64,000 nucleotides of DNA, taken from Desulfosporosinus sp. OT (GTDB lineage Bacteria > Bacillota > Desulfitobacteriia > Desulfitobacteriales > Desulfitobacteriaceae). The DNA lies in the NCBI RefSeq assembly GCF_000224515.1, contig NZ_AGAF01000167.1, forward strand, positions 38,979 to 102,978, given 5' to 3'. Position 1 is the stretch's first letter; every line of letters starts with the position of its first letter. A program made the position numbers and the translations under genes. This document shows positions 1 through 9,259 of this stretch, in pieces. The notes below the pieces were generated by a model. That model did not search any database and had not been told where the DNA came from. It saw nothing but the letters and a program-made list of their open reading frames with translations.

Positions 1-170
1 TGACGACCATTCGCATCTTCAACTACAATAAAGCGCCAACACTGCAGATTTTTCCAAGACGGTGCCAACCTCGCAGCTTCCAAGACATACTCCAATTTTT
101 CACGTTCCACCGGCTTATCGAGATAACTGCGCAAACTCCGACGGGCCTGTACCACTTCCAGAAAGTTCAT
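1..170 (-). CDS. Nitroreductase family protein (N-terminal part)
   Basis: The reading frame runs off the left edge, so only about 56 N-terminal residues are visible. It starts at ATG 170-168 behind an AAAGGAG ribosome site. The N-terminus ([16 protein letters not shown], then DKPVE, then LAPSWKN) is the usual opening of FMN-dependent nitroreductases, where the R-R-S-x-R segment and the A-P-S-x-x-N segment contact FMN. The family reduces nitro compounds, quinones or flavins with NAD(P)H in the cytoplasm. It is divergent from the sensor kinase gene. A diverged fragment of the same kind of gene lies at 6563-6650. Family is well supported; the substrate is unknown. Confidence 0.85.
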   Translation of the reverse strand, partial: MNFLEVVQARRSLRSYLDKPVEREKLEYVLEAARLAPSWKNLQCWRFIVVEDANGR

Positions 171-283
171 CTCAATCTCTCCTTTATTCTCTTGTTAGCT
201 TTTTTCTTTATATTATCTTCTCTACTAAAAATTATTCTATAAGATTAGCTCATTCTCCTGCTTTCGAGGAGAGCGCAAGCCCC

Positions 284-312
284 TTGACATTCTGGCCCAC
301 TTTGCTTATTCT
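284..312 (+). promoter_or_regulatory. Sigma-A-like promoter for the sensor kinase operon
   Basis: TTGACA at 284-289 is followed after 17 bp by TATTCT at 307-312, a perfect -35 and a 4/6 -10. It ends about 40 bp upstream of the kinase start codon at 351. Confidence 0.5.
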
Positions 313-350
313 TGGCAGGTAATTCACTTGAAAGTGTTGGGAGGGAAAAC

Positions 351-1958
351 ATGCGGACGAGTAAGCCTTTTTTTAGTTTGCAGACCATCATGACTTTGCT
401 AGTTTGCGGTGTAGTGGCTCTATCTTTAACGGTAACCGACATCCTAATTAGTCAGAAAGTTGCTGATAACACGCAACAAAATCTAGCAAATAAAGCGACG
501 AATATTGCCCGCATTGTTGCCCACACGCCTCTTGTAATTGAAGCTCTTAATGGTCAAAGAGCCGATTCGGAAATTCAGCCCTTTGCGAATGAAATACGAC
601 AGATCACCGACGTCGAGTTCGTTGTTGTCACAGATATGAAGGGGATAAGAAAGTCTCATCCGGATATTAGCAAAGTTGGGCAGCCCTTTGTGGGGGGAGA
701 CGAAGGGGAGGCCCTAAAGGGTCACGAATACGTTTCCAATGCCAAAGGAACGCTGGGCATGTCCTTACGTGCATTTACTCCTATCGTTACTCCCACTGGT
801 AAACAAGTTGGGGCCGTTGCCGTTGGGATCTTGCTTAATAATGTAAATCAGGCTGTCGCCCAGAGTCGACTAATTATTTTTATCAGTGTTGGCTTCGGAT
901 TACTGGTAGGAGTTATTGGTGCCTTATTCTTAGCTCGAAAAATTAAACACATTATGTTTGGTTTAGAACCGAACGAAATCGCCAAAATGCTCGAAGAACG
1001 CAGTGCCATGTTAGAATCCGTAAGGGAAGGTATCTTGGCGATCGACAAAGATTCCCACATTACACTTGCGAATGCTGCTGCCTTACGGCTATTTAATAAA
1101 GCTGGCATTCTGGGCGACCCGGTTGGAAAAAGAGTAACGGACTGTGTACCCAACACACGTATGCAGCTTGTGCTGGAAACAGGGAGTGCGGAATTAGATC
1201 AGGAACTAAATCTATTTGGAATAACGCTCGTAACGAACGTTATTCCGCTCTTTGTCAACGGCAAAAGTGTTGGAGCGATTGCAACGTTTCGAGATAAAAC
1301 CGAAATAAAACAAATGGCTGAAGAATTAACTGGTGTGCTCCTCTACGCTGAGGCCTTGCGCGCACAGGCCCATGAATTTATGAATAAATTACAGGTTATT
1401 CTCGGTATGGTCCATATGAAATATTATGACCAGCTATCCAAGTACATCAGTCGGATTGCTCATCAGCAACAAAATGAAATCGGTTTTATCTCAAGACATA
1501 TTAAAGATCCAGTATTGGCAGGCTTTATATTGGGGAAAATGAGTTATGCCCGAGAGGTTGGGGCAGAGTTAGTACTGTTCGAGGAATGCTTTTTACCTGA
1601 ACCGGCAAACCCAGAAATGATTCACGATATAGTTACCGTGTTTGGAAATTTGGTCGATAATGCGCTGGATGCGGTCGTTGATTGCCCACTTAAACGGATT
1701 GACGTAAACTTTTCTTATGAAAACGGTGTTATAATCCTTGAAGTAAGCGATACTGGGCCCGGTATTAACAATGAGCTTAAACGTCAAATCTTTGTTAAAG
1801 GCAATTCTACCAAAGGACCTAACAGGGGCTTAGGACTGTACTTAGTGAAACGAAGTCTGGAGAGACTTAATGGGAAAATCGAGATACTTTCAGAGGAAGG
1901 TCAAGGAACTCAATTCAAAGTGTCTTTACCTTACAAGAGCAAGGATGAAATGGAATGA
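351..1958 (+). CDS. Sensor histidine kinase, CitA/DcuS (C4-dicarboxylate/citrate) type
   Basis: Membrane sensor kinase of 535 residues. The ATG at 351 is preferred over an ATG at 312 because GGGAGGG lies six bases before it and residue 1 then leads straight into the first membrane segment. The order is: TM helix (about 12-34), extracytoplasmic Cache/PASp-type sensor (about 35-165), second TM helix (170-192), PAS domain (about 215-320), a SpoOB-like phosphoacceptor region with His341 in AQAHEFMNKLQ, and a HATPase domain with NLVDNALDAV, DTGPGI and GLGLYLVKRSLE. This is the architecture of kinases sensing citrate, malate or fumarate. It overlaps the response regulator by four bases, and a 2-hydroxycarboxylate transporter and malic enzyme follow, so malate or a related acid is the likely ligand (inference). 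Confidence 0.9.
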   Translation: MRTSKPFFSLQTIMTLLVCGVVALSLTVTDILISQKVADNTQQNLANKATNIARIVAHTPLVIEALNGQRADSEIQPFANEIRQITDVEFVVVTDMKGIRKSHPDISKVGQPFVGGDEGEALKGHEYVSNAKGTLGMSLRAFTPIVTPTGKQVGAVAVGILLNNVNQAVAQSRLIIFISVGFGLLVGVIGALFLARKIKHIMFGLEPNEIAKMLEERSAMLESVREGILAIDKDSHITLANAAALRLFNKAGILGDPVGKRVTDCVPNTRMQLVLETGSAELDQELNLFGITLVTNVIPLFVNGKSVGAIATFRDKTEIKQMAEELTGVLLYAEALRAQAHEFMNKLQVILGMVHMKYYDQLSKYISRIAHQQQNEIGFISRHIKDPVLAGFILGKMSYAREVGAELVLFEECFLPEPANPEMIHDIVTVFGNLVDNALDAVVDCPLKRIDVNFSYENGVIILEVSDTGPGINNELKRQIFVKGNSTKGPNRGLGLYLVKRSLERLNGKIEILSEEGQGTQFKVSLPYKSKDEME

Positions 1959-2662
1959 TTAAGGTCTTAATCGTAGAAGATGATCCTATGGTCGCTGAAT
2001 TTAATAAGCGATATCTTGAGCAAGTCGAGGGCTTTGAGTTAATAGCAGTCGCCCCTTCGGTTACTGATGCCTTGCTTATTTTGGATTGTCAAGAAATAAA
2101 CTTAATCTTACTTGATATATTTATGCCAGGTATGAATGGATTTGATTTATTGACTCAGGTCCGAAAGCAAGGCCAAGGGGTTGATGTTATTGTCGTATCC
2201 GCTGCTTGTGATAGTCAAAGTATCAAAAAAGCTTTACGCTATGGAGCAGTTGATTATTTAATTAAACCTTTTGAATTTGAACGTTTCAAAACAGCTTTAT
2301 CCGCTTACCGAGAATGGGTAAGCATGACGAAGGATCAAGAAAAACTAAGCCAGGCAGAATTAGATCTACGACTTCTTCATCCAACCCCAGTTACTATGCC
2401 AAGTGAATTGCCGAAAGGTCTGACTCGAAACACCCTGAAGACTGTCTGGGAAAACATCCAAGAAATGAAAGAACGCTCGTTTTCGACTGAAGAAATGGCT
2501 AACTGTGTTGGAATATCAAGGGTTTCGATGCGCAAATACCTAAGCTTTCTCACAGATATTGGTGTAATCGAGATGGAGATTATTTATGGTTCAATCGGTC
2601 GACCAGTCTATCAACACCGCTGCCCAAAGCCTGAAAATGATTTAATAAAAACTTATTTTTAA
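1955..2662 (+). CDS. Response regulator, CitB/DcuR family
   Basis: A 235-residue two-component regulator. The receiver domain starts VLIVEDDPMVAEF and has phosphoacceptor Asp54 in LLDIFMPG, and the conserved Lys in LIKPFEFERF. The C-terminal half has a helix-turn-helix (SFSTEEMANCVGISRVSMRKYL) as in CitB/DcuR/MalR regulators. The ATG overlaps the kinase stop codon, so the two are translationally coupled. The obvious target is the transporter gene downstream, whose 440-bp upstream region carries repeated sites. Confidence 0.92.
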   Translation: MIKVLIVEDDPMVAEFNKRYLEQVEGFELIAVAPSVTDALLILDCQEINLILLDIFMPGMNGFDLLTQVRKQGQGVDVIVVSAACDSQSIKKALRYGAVDYLIKPFEFERFKTALSAYREWVSMTKDQEKLSQAELDLRLLHPTPVTMPSELPKGLTRNTLKTVWENIQEMKERSFSTEEMANCVGISRVSMRKYLSFLTDIGVIEMEIIYGSIGRPVYQHRCPKPENDLIKTYF

Positions 2663-2690
2663 AAGGTTGGGCAATATGCCCAACCTTTTG
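2661..2690 (+). terminator. Rho-independent terminator after the response regulator
   Basis: A 12-bp perfect stem (AAAAGGTTGGGC with GCCCAACCTTTT, loop AATAT) sits directly behind the stop codon. The A and T flanks would allow it to work in both directions. Confidence 0.85.
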
Positions 2691-2843
2691 TGTAGTTCAC
2701 CTATCTTCCTGCAAGCAAGATTCCAGTGTTAACAATATGACGTTTCATACCCAGTTCCTCATATTCGGTACCTAAATGTGAACATTTGCACTATTGTTCC
2801 GTGGCTTTATATTAGCACTTCGTAAGTATTGATACTCTCTTTC

Positions 2844-3090
2844 TTTAATTACAAAACAGTTAATAAAGTTTATCAACAATAATCTGTATATCCCTTTAAC
2901 TAGAATAATATATTATTTGTCAAAGTTTGTTTTTTCAGGTTTATTTTTTAATAATAAATTATTTATAACTCCAGTTTGGAATTTATAACCTTTTCATACC
3001 TATTTAATCCTAATAAATTAAAAAACGGGCCATTCGGCCGATTTTCACTTACTTTAGTTACAAAACAGTTAACATAATTAAATAAACTGT
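2844..3090 (+). promoter_or_regulatory. Repeated operator-like sites upstream of the dicarboxylate transporter
   Basis: The 437-bp gap before the transporter is very AT-rich and holds two near-identical 19-bp sites: TTAATTACAAAACAGTTAA at 2845-2863 and TTAGTTACAAAACAGTTAA at 3054-3072. The second is followed by the inverted half AAACTGTT at 3083-3090, giving an AACAGTT...AACTGTT dyad. A small GGCC-ATTC-GGCC hairpin lies at about 3027-3040. Binding by the adjacent CitB-family regulator is the natural inference; nothing else in the gap is recognised. Confidence 0.5.
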
Positions 3091-3147
3091 TCAAATTGTT
3101 TGAAAAAACTTAATATGGAGAAGAAAATAAATTCAGGAGGTGCTTCT

Positions 3148-4506
3148 ATGAGTCTGGCCAGGAATACGGAAGTCTCAAATCCCATATTAAAGTCGTCTGA
3201 GAATAATGAAATCCCACCTTCCGGTTTCGTCTCCAAGTTTGCGAACACAAAAGTTGGAGTTGTTCCCTTACCTCTCTATTTAATCTTGGCAGTGATCATT
3301 TATGCCGCATCTGCTTACAGCAAACTCCCTGCAGATATGCTCGGCGGTTTTGCGGTCATCATCATCATGGGGGTCCTTCTCGGGGATATCGGGCTTAAGG
3401 TTCCAATTTTAAAAGATATTGGCGGTCCTGCTATTTTGGCTATTATGATACCGTCCACTATGGTCTTTTACAATTTAATCAATCCTTCGGCTTTAAAAGC
3501 AATAACAGCTGTTATGAAAACATCCAATTTTCTCTATTTGTATATCTCCGTCTTGGTCGTAGGCAGTATTCTGGGCATGAATCGGAAAGTTCTCGTTCAA
3601 GGTTTTCTGCGCATGTTTGTTCCTCTCATTGTTGGGACAGTTGGTGCTATATCGACTGGGTTGCTCGTCGGTACTTTGTTTGGTTACACCATCCACCGCA
3701 CATTTTTCTATATTATTATCCCAATTATCGGTGGAGGTATTGGTGAAGGCATACTTCCACTCTCTATCGGCTACTCCACTATTTTGAAAATACCTCAAGA
3801 AGCTTTAGTCGGCCAACTTATTCCAGCCGCTGTTATTGGTAATATTGTTGCGATTGTATGTGCCGGATTATTAAAGCGTTTAGGGGAAAAGAAACCGGAG
3901 CTAACCGGAAACGGCGTACTAGTCAAATCCGGCGATGACTCAGAATTGTTGAACTCCAAAAGCATTGATAAACCAGTTGATTTTCCTCTTATGGGAGCAG
4001 GACTTCTCCTAGCCTGTACTTTTTTCGTCTTCGGTAACTTCGCGAGCCCGTTTATCGGAATTCCGGGCGCAATTATTATGATTTTCACCGCTGCTATCGT
4101 CAAGTATCTCAACATTATGCCTGCTAAAATGGAACAAGGTTCGTTTCATCTATACAAGTTTGTCTCTTCGAGCCTCACCTGGCCTTTGATGGTCGGTTTG
4201 GGTGTACTTTATACCCCTTTGAAAGATGTCGTTGCCACAGTGACTCCTGGATACCTCGTGGTCTGTGCCTCTGTGGTTATAGCCATGATCTCTTCCGGAT
4301 ATTTCATCGGTCGCTTCATGAACATGTATCCTATTGAATCCGCTATCGTCACAGGGTGTCACAGCGGTCTGGGCGGAACAGGAGACGTCGCTATTCTTTC
4401 TGCTTCAAATCGGATGGAATTGATGCCTTTTGCTCAGATTTCCACTCGAATTGGCGGGGCCTCGATGATTGTAATTGCCACAATATTAATGAAGCTCTGG
4501 CATTAG
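3148..4506 (+). CDS. 2-hydroxycarboxylate (malate/citrate) sodium symporter
   Basis: A 452-residue polytopic membrane protein of the 2HCT family (CitS, MaeN, CimH). I place the start at 3148, where AGGAGG lies just upstream, not at the in-frame ATG at 3100, which has no ribosome site. The two glycine-rich signature loops of the family are present: IIGGGIGEGILPLS in the middle and GGTGDVAILSASNRMELMPFAQI near the C-terminus. There are about eleven hydrophobic segments. 2HCT proteins couple Na+ or H+ to malate, citrate or lactate. The neighbouring kinase/regulator pair and malic enzyme favour malate. A large repeat begins at the base after its TAG stop. Confidence 0.92.
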   Translation: MSLARNTEVSNPILKSSENNEIPPSGFVSKFANTKVGVVPLPLYLILAVIIYAASAYSKLPADMLGGFAVIIIMGVLLGDIGLKVPILKDIGGPAILAIMIPSTMVFYNLINPSALKAITAVMKTSNFLYLYISVLVVGSILGMNRKVLVQGFLRMFVPLIVGTVGAISTGLLVGTLFGYTIHRTFFYIIIPIIGGGIGEGILPLSIGYSTILKIPQEALVGQLIPAAVIGNIVAIVCAGLLKRLGEKKPELTGNGVLVKSGDDSELLNSKSIDKPVDFPLMGAGLLLACTFFVFGNFASPFIGIPGAIIMIFTAAIVKYLNIMPAKMEQGSFHLYKFVSSSLTWPLMVGLGVLYTPLKDVVATVTPGYLVVCASVVIAMISSGYFIGRFMNMYPIESAIVTGCHSGLGGTGDVAILSASNRMELMPFAQISTRIGGASMIVIATILMKLWH

Positions 4507-5100
4507 GGGACTTGTGTGACACAGCGCTCAGTCTTACGACGCAGAGCAAACTAACTGTTCAAGCTCCCAGCTTTGGGGAGCGGGGTTCATCCTTCGGCGA
4601 TAGCATTCTTTTAAAGAACCGCCTACGGCGATAATCTCCACTGGAGACTATCGTGCCAAAAGCGCCATCCGCTGGCCCGAAGACACTGTCTTCGCACGTA
4701 TTAGCCTTCTTGCAGGATGGCCGAGTGTCCCTGAAGCCAAGGACGGCGAGAAGGGACCTTGGCGCATTGGCGGCAGTGCACTTCCTTGTGCACTGCCCCG
4801 TATTTGGGGTCGGTCGCTTGAACGGAAGTTTGCTAATCTGCTTACGTAAAGACGTCGCGCTCGTGTCACACTGCGTCCCGGGCTTGGGTCAGGGAACGAA
4901 AAGGTTGGGAGGACGGCGCATTTTATGTGCACCGTCTTGGCTCACTGGCGGTAGTACACTTCCGCTGGCCCACGAAAACACTGTTTTCGCACGGATTACC
5001 TTTCTAACAGACACTGTCTTCGCACGTATTAGCCTTCTTGCAGGATGGCCAAGCGCCGTGATGGCGAAGAAGGGACCTTGTGCTCTGCCCCGAATAAGGA
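4507..5100 (+). repeat. Modular intergenic repeat, copy A
   Basis: About 590 bp without a convincing gene. It begins GGGACTTGTGTGACACAGCG directly after the transporter stop and matches copies B (6651-6960) and C (14735-15356) in reverse orientation. It is a string of hairpins: GATAGTCTCCAGTGGAGACT-type stems (about 4636-4650), CGAAGACACTGTCTTCG (about 4678-4695), GTGCAC-TTCCTT-GTGCAC (about 4778-4795) and a distal GACGG...CCGTC stem (about 4912-4947). After that a partial second unit (about 4948-5100) repeats the CACTGTCTTCGCACG and CTTCTTGCAGGATGG blocks. A 166-codon frame within it is treated as chance. Confidence 0.85.
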
Positions 5101-5173
5101 CTTCCGAGATGCGAATTAGTTCTTATCGATGCAAGTTAAGTCATACCAAATGAGAAATTAGGAGGGTCTAACA

Positions 5174-6400
5174 ATGAGCAGTATTCAGGAACGAGCCTTA
5201 AAGCTCCATAAAGAGCTGGTAGGGAAAATCGAAGTTGTCAGTAAAGCAGAACTGAATTCTGCTGAAGATTTGAGCTTAGTTTATACTCCAGGGGTGGCAG
5301 AACCTTGTAAAGTGATTGCTGAAAATCCAGACGCGGCCTTTGACTATACTGGTCGGGGTAATATGGTCGCTGTGGTATCTGATGGTACAGCAGTGTTGGG
5401 GTTGGGTGATATCGGTCCCCTGGCAGCCTTACCTGTCATGGAAGGAAAATGTGTCTTATTTAGGAAGTTCGGGGGAGTTAATGCGTTCCCCATCTGTTTA
5501 AATACAAAGAATGTTGAGGAAATAATTCAAGTCGTTAAGGCCATGGAACCCAGTTTTGGTGGAATAAATCTTGAGGACATTTCTGCCCCACGCTGTTTTG
5601 AGATCGAAGCACGGCTGAAAAAGGAGACCAACATTCCAATCTTCCATGATGACCAGCATGGTACCGCCATTGTTGTTTTAGCGGCACTCCTTAACGCCTT
5701 AAGGGTTGTTAATAAGAAAATCGATAAGATTAAATTAGTGCTCAACGGAGCAGGCTCCGCAGGTATAGCCATTACGAAATTATTGCTACAAGCGGGTTTG
5801 AAAAATGCAATTATGGTTGATCGGGCAGGCATTCTTTGCACTGGTGAATGTTGGATGAATCCGGCTCAGGAAGAGATGGCGGAGCTAACAAACCATGCAA
5901 AGCTCAACGGTTCTTTAACGGATGCACTGGTAGGAACTGATGTCTTCATTGGAGTTTCTGCTCCAGGTGTCCTGAACGGGAAAATGGTAGCCACCATGAA
6001 TTCTGGGGCGATCATTTTTGCTATGGCAAATCCGACGCCGGAAATATTCCCTGAAGAAGCCTTAACAGCAGGAGCGGCGGTTGTTGGTACTGGTCGTTCT
6101 GACTATCCTAATCAGGTAAACAATGTCTTGGTTTTCCCAGGTATCTTTAGAGGCACATTAGATGTCCGTGCTAAAGACATCACTGAAGAAATGAAACTCG
6201 CTGCCGCCTATGCGATCGCGGGAATCATTTCTGATGAAGAGTTAAATGCTGAATATATCATTCCTGAGGTCTTCGACCCACGGGTAGCCCCTAAAGTTGC
6301 TGCCGCAGTTGCTCAAGCCGCTATCAAATCGGGAGTGGCCCGTATACATGGGAACCCCGAGGAGATCTTTGAAAAGACGAGTCTCTTAGCGAGCCGTTAA
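5174..6400 (+). CDS. Malic enzyme (NAD(P)-dependent, decarboxylating)
   Basis: A 408-residue short-form bacterial malic enzyme, oxidatively decarboxylating malate to pyruvate. The start has a strong AGGAGGG site. The catalytic Tyr is in YTPGVAEPC, the metal/substrate segment is FHDDQHGTA, the Rossmann motif is [11 protein letters not shown], and [12 protein letters not shown] is the family's late signature. Length is normal for the family. Together with the upstream symporter it gives malate uptake and conversion to pyruvate plus reduced cofactor. About 670 bp, mostly copy A of the repeat, separates it from the symporter, so it probably has its own promoter. Confidence 0.95.
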   Translation: MSSIQERALKLHKELVGKIEVVSKAELNSAEDLSLVYTPGVAEPCKVIAENPDAAFDYTGRGNMVAVVSDGTAVLGLGDIGPLAALPVMEGKCVLFRKFGGVNAFPICLNTKNVEEIIQVVKAMEPSFGGINLEDISAPRCFEIEARLKKETNIPIFHDDQHGTAIVVLAALLNALRVVNKKIDKIKLVLNGAGSAGIAITKLLLQAGLKNAIMVDRAGILCTGECWMNPAQEEMAELTNHAKLNGSLTDALVGTDVFIGVSAPGVLNGKMVATMNSGAIIFAMANPTPEIFPEEALTAGAAVVGTGRSDYPNQVNNVLVFPGIFRGTLDVRAKDITEEMKLAAAYAIAGIISDEELNAEYIIPEVFDPRVAPKVAAAVAQAAIKSGVARIHGNPEEIFEKTSLLASR

Positions 6401-6493
6401 TTTTCATTTATTTTTTTCATGAAAAAGAAAGAGCACGACCTAAAAGTAATATGGGCCCTATGTCAAGGACAATTTAGAAAAAGAGCCTAAAAT

Positions 6494-6543
6494 AAGAATA
6501 CCCTCATGTCCTAAATGTGACGTGAGGGTATTCTTCTAAATTT
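6494..6543 (+). terminator. Terminator after malic enzyme
   Basis: A 13-bp stem, AAGAATACCCTCA with TGAGGGTATTCTT, is followed by CTAAATTTTTAT. It lies about 95 bp after the malic enzyme stop. Confidence 0.7.
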
Positions 6544-6562
6544 TTATAGGATACTCACCGGA

Positions 6563-6650
6563 GCGCCAACACTACATATTTTTCCAAGACGGTGCCAACC
6601 TTGCAGCTTCCAAGACATACTCCAATTTTTCACGTTCAACTGGTTTATCC
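6563..6650 (-). pseudogene. Nitroreductase gene fragment
   Basis: Read on the minus strand, this gives [20 protein letters not shown], then SWKNM, a stop codon, and CWRS. It aligns over 87 bases with the nitroreductase start at 33-119, with about seven mismatches. No start codon or remaining domain is present. It directly abuts the distal end of repeat copy B. It is a relic of a paralogue rather than a functional gene. Confidence 0.8.
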
Positions 6651-6960
6651 CAAAACAGGACGGTGCACATGCAATGTGCCGTCCACCTAGCGCTCCCTCT
6701 TTCTGTTTTCCGTTCCCCCGACCCAAGCCCAGGACGCAGTATGACACGAGCACGAGGTCTTTACGTTAGCAGACCAGCAAACTTCCGTTAAAGCGACCGA
6801 CCCCAAATACGGGGCAGCGCACAAGGACGTGTGCTGCCGCCAATGCGCCAAGGATGGCGCTTTTGGGGGGAACCCCGCTCCCCAAAGCCAGGAGCTTTCA
6901 CGGTTAGTTTGCTCTGCGTCGTAGGCACCGAGCGCTGTGTCATACAAGTCCCCCAAGTCC
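6651..6960 (-). repeat. Modular intergenic repeat, copy B (short form)
   Basis: Read on the minus strand it starts GGGACTTGTATGACACAGCG directly after the acyl-CoA dehydrogenase stop (the GGGACTTG end is itself doubled) and ends in the GACGG...CCGTC hairpin. It lacks the block containing CGAAGACACTGTCTTCG and the AGTCTCCA stems that copies A and C carry, so that block is an optional cassette. The central stem GGCAGCACACGTCCTTGTGCGCTGCC-type hairpin is at about 6812-6842. Confidence 0.85.
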
Positions 6961-8097
6961 CTAAGTCCGTAGATGCTTCGCAATCAAAATCCTCTGAATT
7001 TGATTTGTTCCTTCATAAATTTGCGTGATCTTGGCATCCCTCATATAACGCTCAACCTTGTATTCCTTACAATAGCCATACCCACCAAAAATTTGCACTG
7101 CATCCGTCGTCACCTTCACCGCAGTGTCGCTCGCGAACATCTTGGCCATCGAGGCCTCCTTGCTATAGGGAAGGCCAGCCATCCTGAGAGAGGCGGCCTG
7201 ATAAACTAGTAGTTTTGATGCTTCAATTTGGGTGGCCATATCTGCAAGCATGAATTGAATCCCTTGGAAGTTGCCAATGGGTTGTTTAAACTGTACCCTT
7301 TCCTGTGAATAGGCAAGTGCTGCTTCAAGTGCCGCTTCAGCTATCCCCAAAGCCTGTGCCCCAATCCCGATTCGTCCAGCGTCCAAAAGAAACATGGCAA
7401 CTTTGAAACCTTGCCCTTCTTCTCCTAATAAATTTTCGACAGGCACACGAGCATCTTCAAAAATCAACTCACACGTTGCCGAGCCATTGAGACCCATTTT
7501 CTCTGCCCGTTTCCCCACTTTAAATCCCGGCGTATCCTTATCAACGAGGAAAGCGGAAACCCCATGTGCCCCTCTGTTGCGGTCTGTAGAAGCCATGACC
7601 AAATAAATGTCCGCATAACCCGCATTCGAGATGAAACGCTTTTGGCCATTTAAGATATAGAATTCCCCATCACGCCTTGCAGTTGTTTGCAAGCTAGACG
7701 CATCCGAACCAGCGTTAGCCTCAGTCAAAGCAAATGCCCCGATATATTCTCCTCCCACGAGCTTGGTCAGATATTTCTGTTTTTGCTCCTCAGTCCCAAA
7801 GTAAAGAATCGGGAAACTTTCCACAGACGTATGGACCGTAATAACGGCTGTAGAGGCACAACCTTTGGCAATTTCTTCAATAGCCAAGATATAAGATAAG
7901 AAATCAGCACCCATCCCCCCATATTCCTTCGGGATAGAAATACCCATCAATCCGAGCTTTCCCATCTTGCGGATGGTCTCTAAAGGAAACTCATGTGTCT
8001 CATCAGTGATCACTGCTTGCGGAATGATTTCCTTCTGAACAAAATCGCGTACCATTTTCTGCATCTTTAATTGGTCGTGGTTAAACTGAAAGTCCAT
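6961..8097 (-). CDS. Acyl-CoA dehydrogenase (short-chain/butyryl-CoA type)
   Basis: A 378-residue flavoprotein that oxidises acyl-CoA to enoyl-CoA, passing electrons to electron transfer flavoprotein. It has both family signatures: ALTEANAGSDASSLQT in the beta domain, and FGGYGYCKEYKVERYMRDAK followed by the IYEGTNQIQR segment containing the expected catalytic Glu. Full family length. No etfAB or thiolase lies next to it, so its pathway (fatty acid, branched-chain amino acid or butyrate) cannot be read from context. It is monocistronic, with repeat copy B at its 3' end. Confidence 0.93.
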   Translation of the reverse strand: MDFQFNHDQLKMQKMVRDFVQKEIIPQAVITDETHEFPLETIRKMGKLGLMGISIPKEYGGMGADFLSYILAIEEIAKGCASTAVITVHTSVESFPILYFGTEEQKQKYLTKLVGGEYIGAFALTEANAGSDASSLQTTARRDGEFYILNGQKRFISNAGYADIYLVMASTDRNRGAHGVSAFLVDKDTPGFKVGKRAEKMGLNGSATCELIFEDARVPVENLLGEEGQGFKVAMFLLDAGRIGIGAQALGIAEAALEAALAYSQERVQFKQPIGNFQGIQFMLADMATQIEASKLLVYQAASLRMAGLPYSKEASMAKMFASDTAVKVTTDAVQIFGGYGYCKEYKVERYMRDAKITQIYEGTNQIQRILIAKHLRT

Positions 8098-8291
8098 ACC
8101 TCGCCGCCCTTCTGCCTCTATGCTCCATAAACCTCATGCAGGAGTGAATACCCCCTCTGAGCTACCCCTTATTTCAAAACACATAAGAACAAGAACATAT
8201 GTCAAATATTCTCTTCTATACTTATCGAACTATTCTCTCTTATTTAACAAAAATCCTTCCTAATGTTCCAACTATTCTGTAATACTCACTC

Positions 8292-9074
8292 CTATTCCTC
8301 CCACCAAGGTCTTGCTGCCTTCTCGTTGTTCTCACTCGCATTTTTCAAACTCGTCCTGTTTCTCTCAAACAATTTGCTCTTAACTACATCACTCTTAACC
8401 ACGTCGTTCCTAACCAACTCCGGCTCCCAATCGATCAAAGCTTCAGAATCCCCTGCTCCTAAGGATGGCAATCTATCATCATCCTTCTGATCCCAAGACC
8501 ACTCAACATCCGAACTCTCTTCTGTATCCCACTTCGATCCACGAGTTCCCTGGAATTTTCCTTCAGATCTCTCAGCCCAAAATGAATTCGACGCAGTTTC
8601 TCTTTCTTGGAAGCTTTCCTCCGGGCCCCAATCAAATTCACTACTGACATGATCATCAGAGTCATAGCCTGCATAAGAAGGCTTAAAATACGATTGACGC
8701 CGTTTTCCTGACCAAGTGCCTGAAACTACTCCTTTAGCACCTCCAGCCCCAACTGCACCTGCTATCAACCCAATAATTGCACCTTCACCAAGGACTTGGA
8801 TAAAGCCCCAGAGTCGGATCGGCAAAAATAAAGCCAGCAAAAGCGTCCCCACTGCAACATAGCCAACTCCAGTAGCCCCACCCATCCACCATGAACCGCT
8901 TTCTTTAGCTGAACGATATCCGCCTACAAGACAACTTGCCAAGAGCCCAATATCCAACAGCCGTGAAGTGCTTAGGCCTCCTAGACCCATAGCACCCCAT
9001 ACAATTCCTGCAAATAGAGTTAAGACCGTAACCATCAAGGCCGTAGTGATTCCTCTTAAGAGGCATGTACCCAT
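8292..9074 (-). CDS. TIGR04086-like membrane protein with acidic C-terminal tail
   Basis: A 260-residue protein. The first about 115 residues hold four hydrophobic helices with glycine-rich loops (GIVWGAMGLGGLS, GGYRSAKESGSWWMGGATGVGY, IIGLIAGAVGAGG). This resembles the TIGR04086/YrzE membrane family of Clostridia and Bacilli, of unknown function. The remaining half is hydrophilic, low-complexity, rich in Ser, Glu, Asp and Trp, and has no recognised domain. The start has AGGAGG-like bases eight positions upstream. The family assignment is moderate; no function can be given. Confidence 0.65.
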   Translation of the reverse strand: MGTCLLRGITTALMVTVLTLFAGIVWGAMGLGGLSTSRLLDIGLLASCLVGGYRSAKESGSWWMGGATGVGYVAVGTLLLALFLPIRLWGFIQVLGEGAIIGLIAGAVGAGGAKGVVSGTWSGKRRQSYFKPSYAGYDSDDHVSSEFDWGPEESFQERETASNSFWAERSEGKFQGTRGSKWDTEESSDVEWSWDQKDDDRLPSLGAGDSEALIDWEPELVRNDVVKSDVVKSKLFERNRTSLKNASENNEKAARPWWEE

Positions 9075-9259
9075 TGCTATGTTCCTCCTTTTTTCTAAAT
9101 TAATAACTCCGAACGCTTAAGTTCTTGTGATTTTCTAAACTCTATCTATGAATACGTTGAACCTGTCCAATACATTCCTCATTATGCCATAATTATCCAT
9201 TACCACTCTCATTCTTCGGGAATATATTGTAGCATGATACGTGAAAGGGAGGAGTCCTA

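Noticed and set aside
4653-5153. A 166-codon plus-strand frame in repeat copy A, sharing its first 40 residues with a frame at 14726-15136 in copy C
   Set aside because: It follows from repeated DNA. The frame is broken in copy B, the composition is unlike the neighbours, and hairpins run through it.
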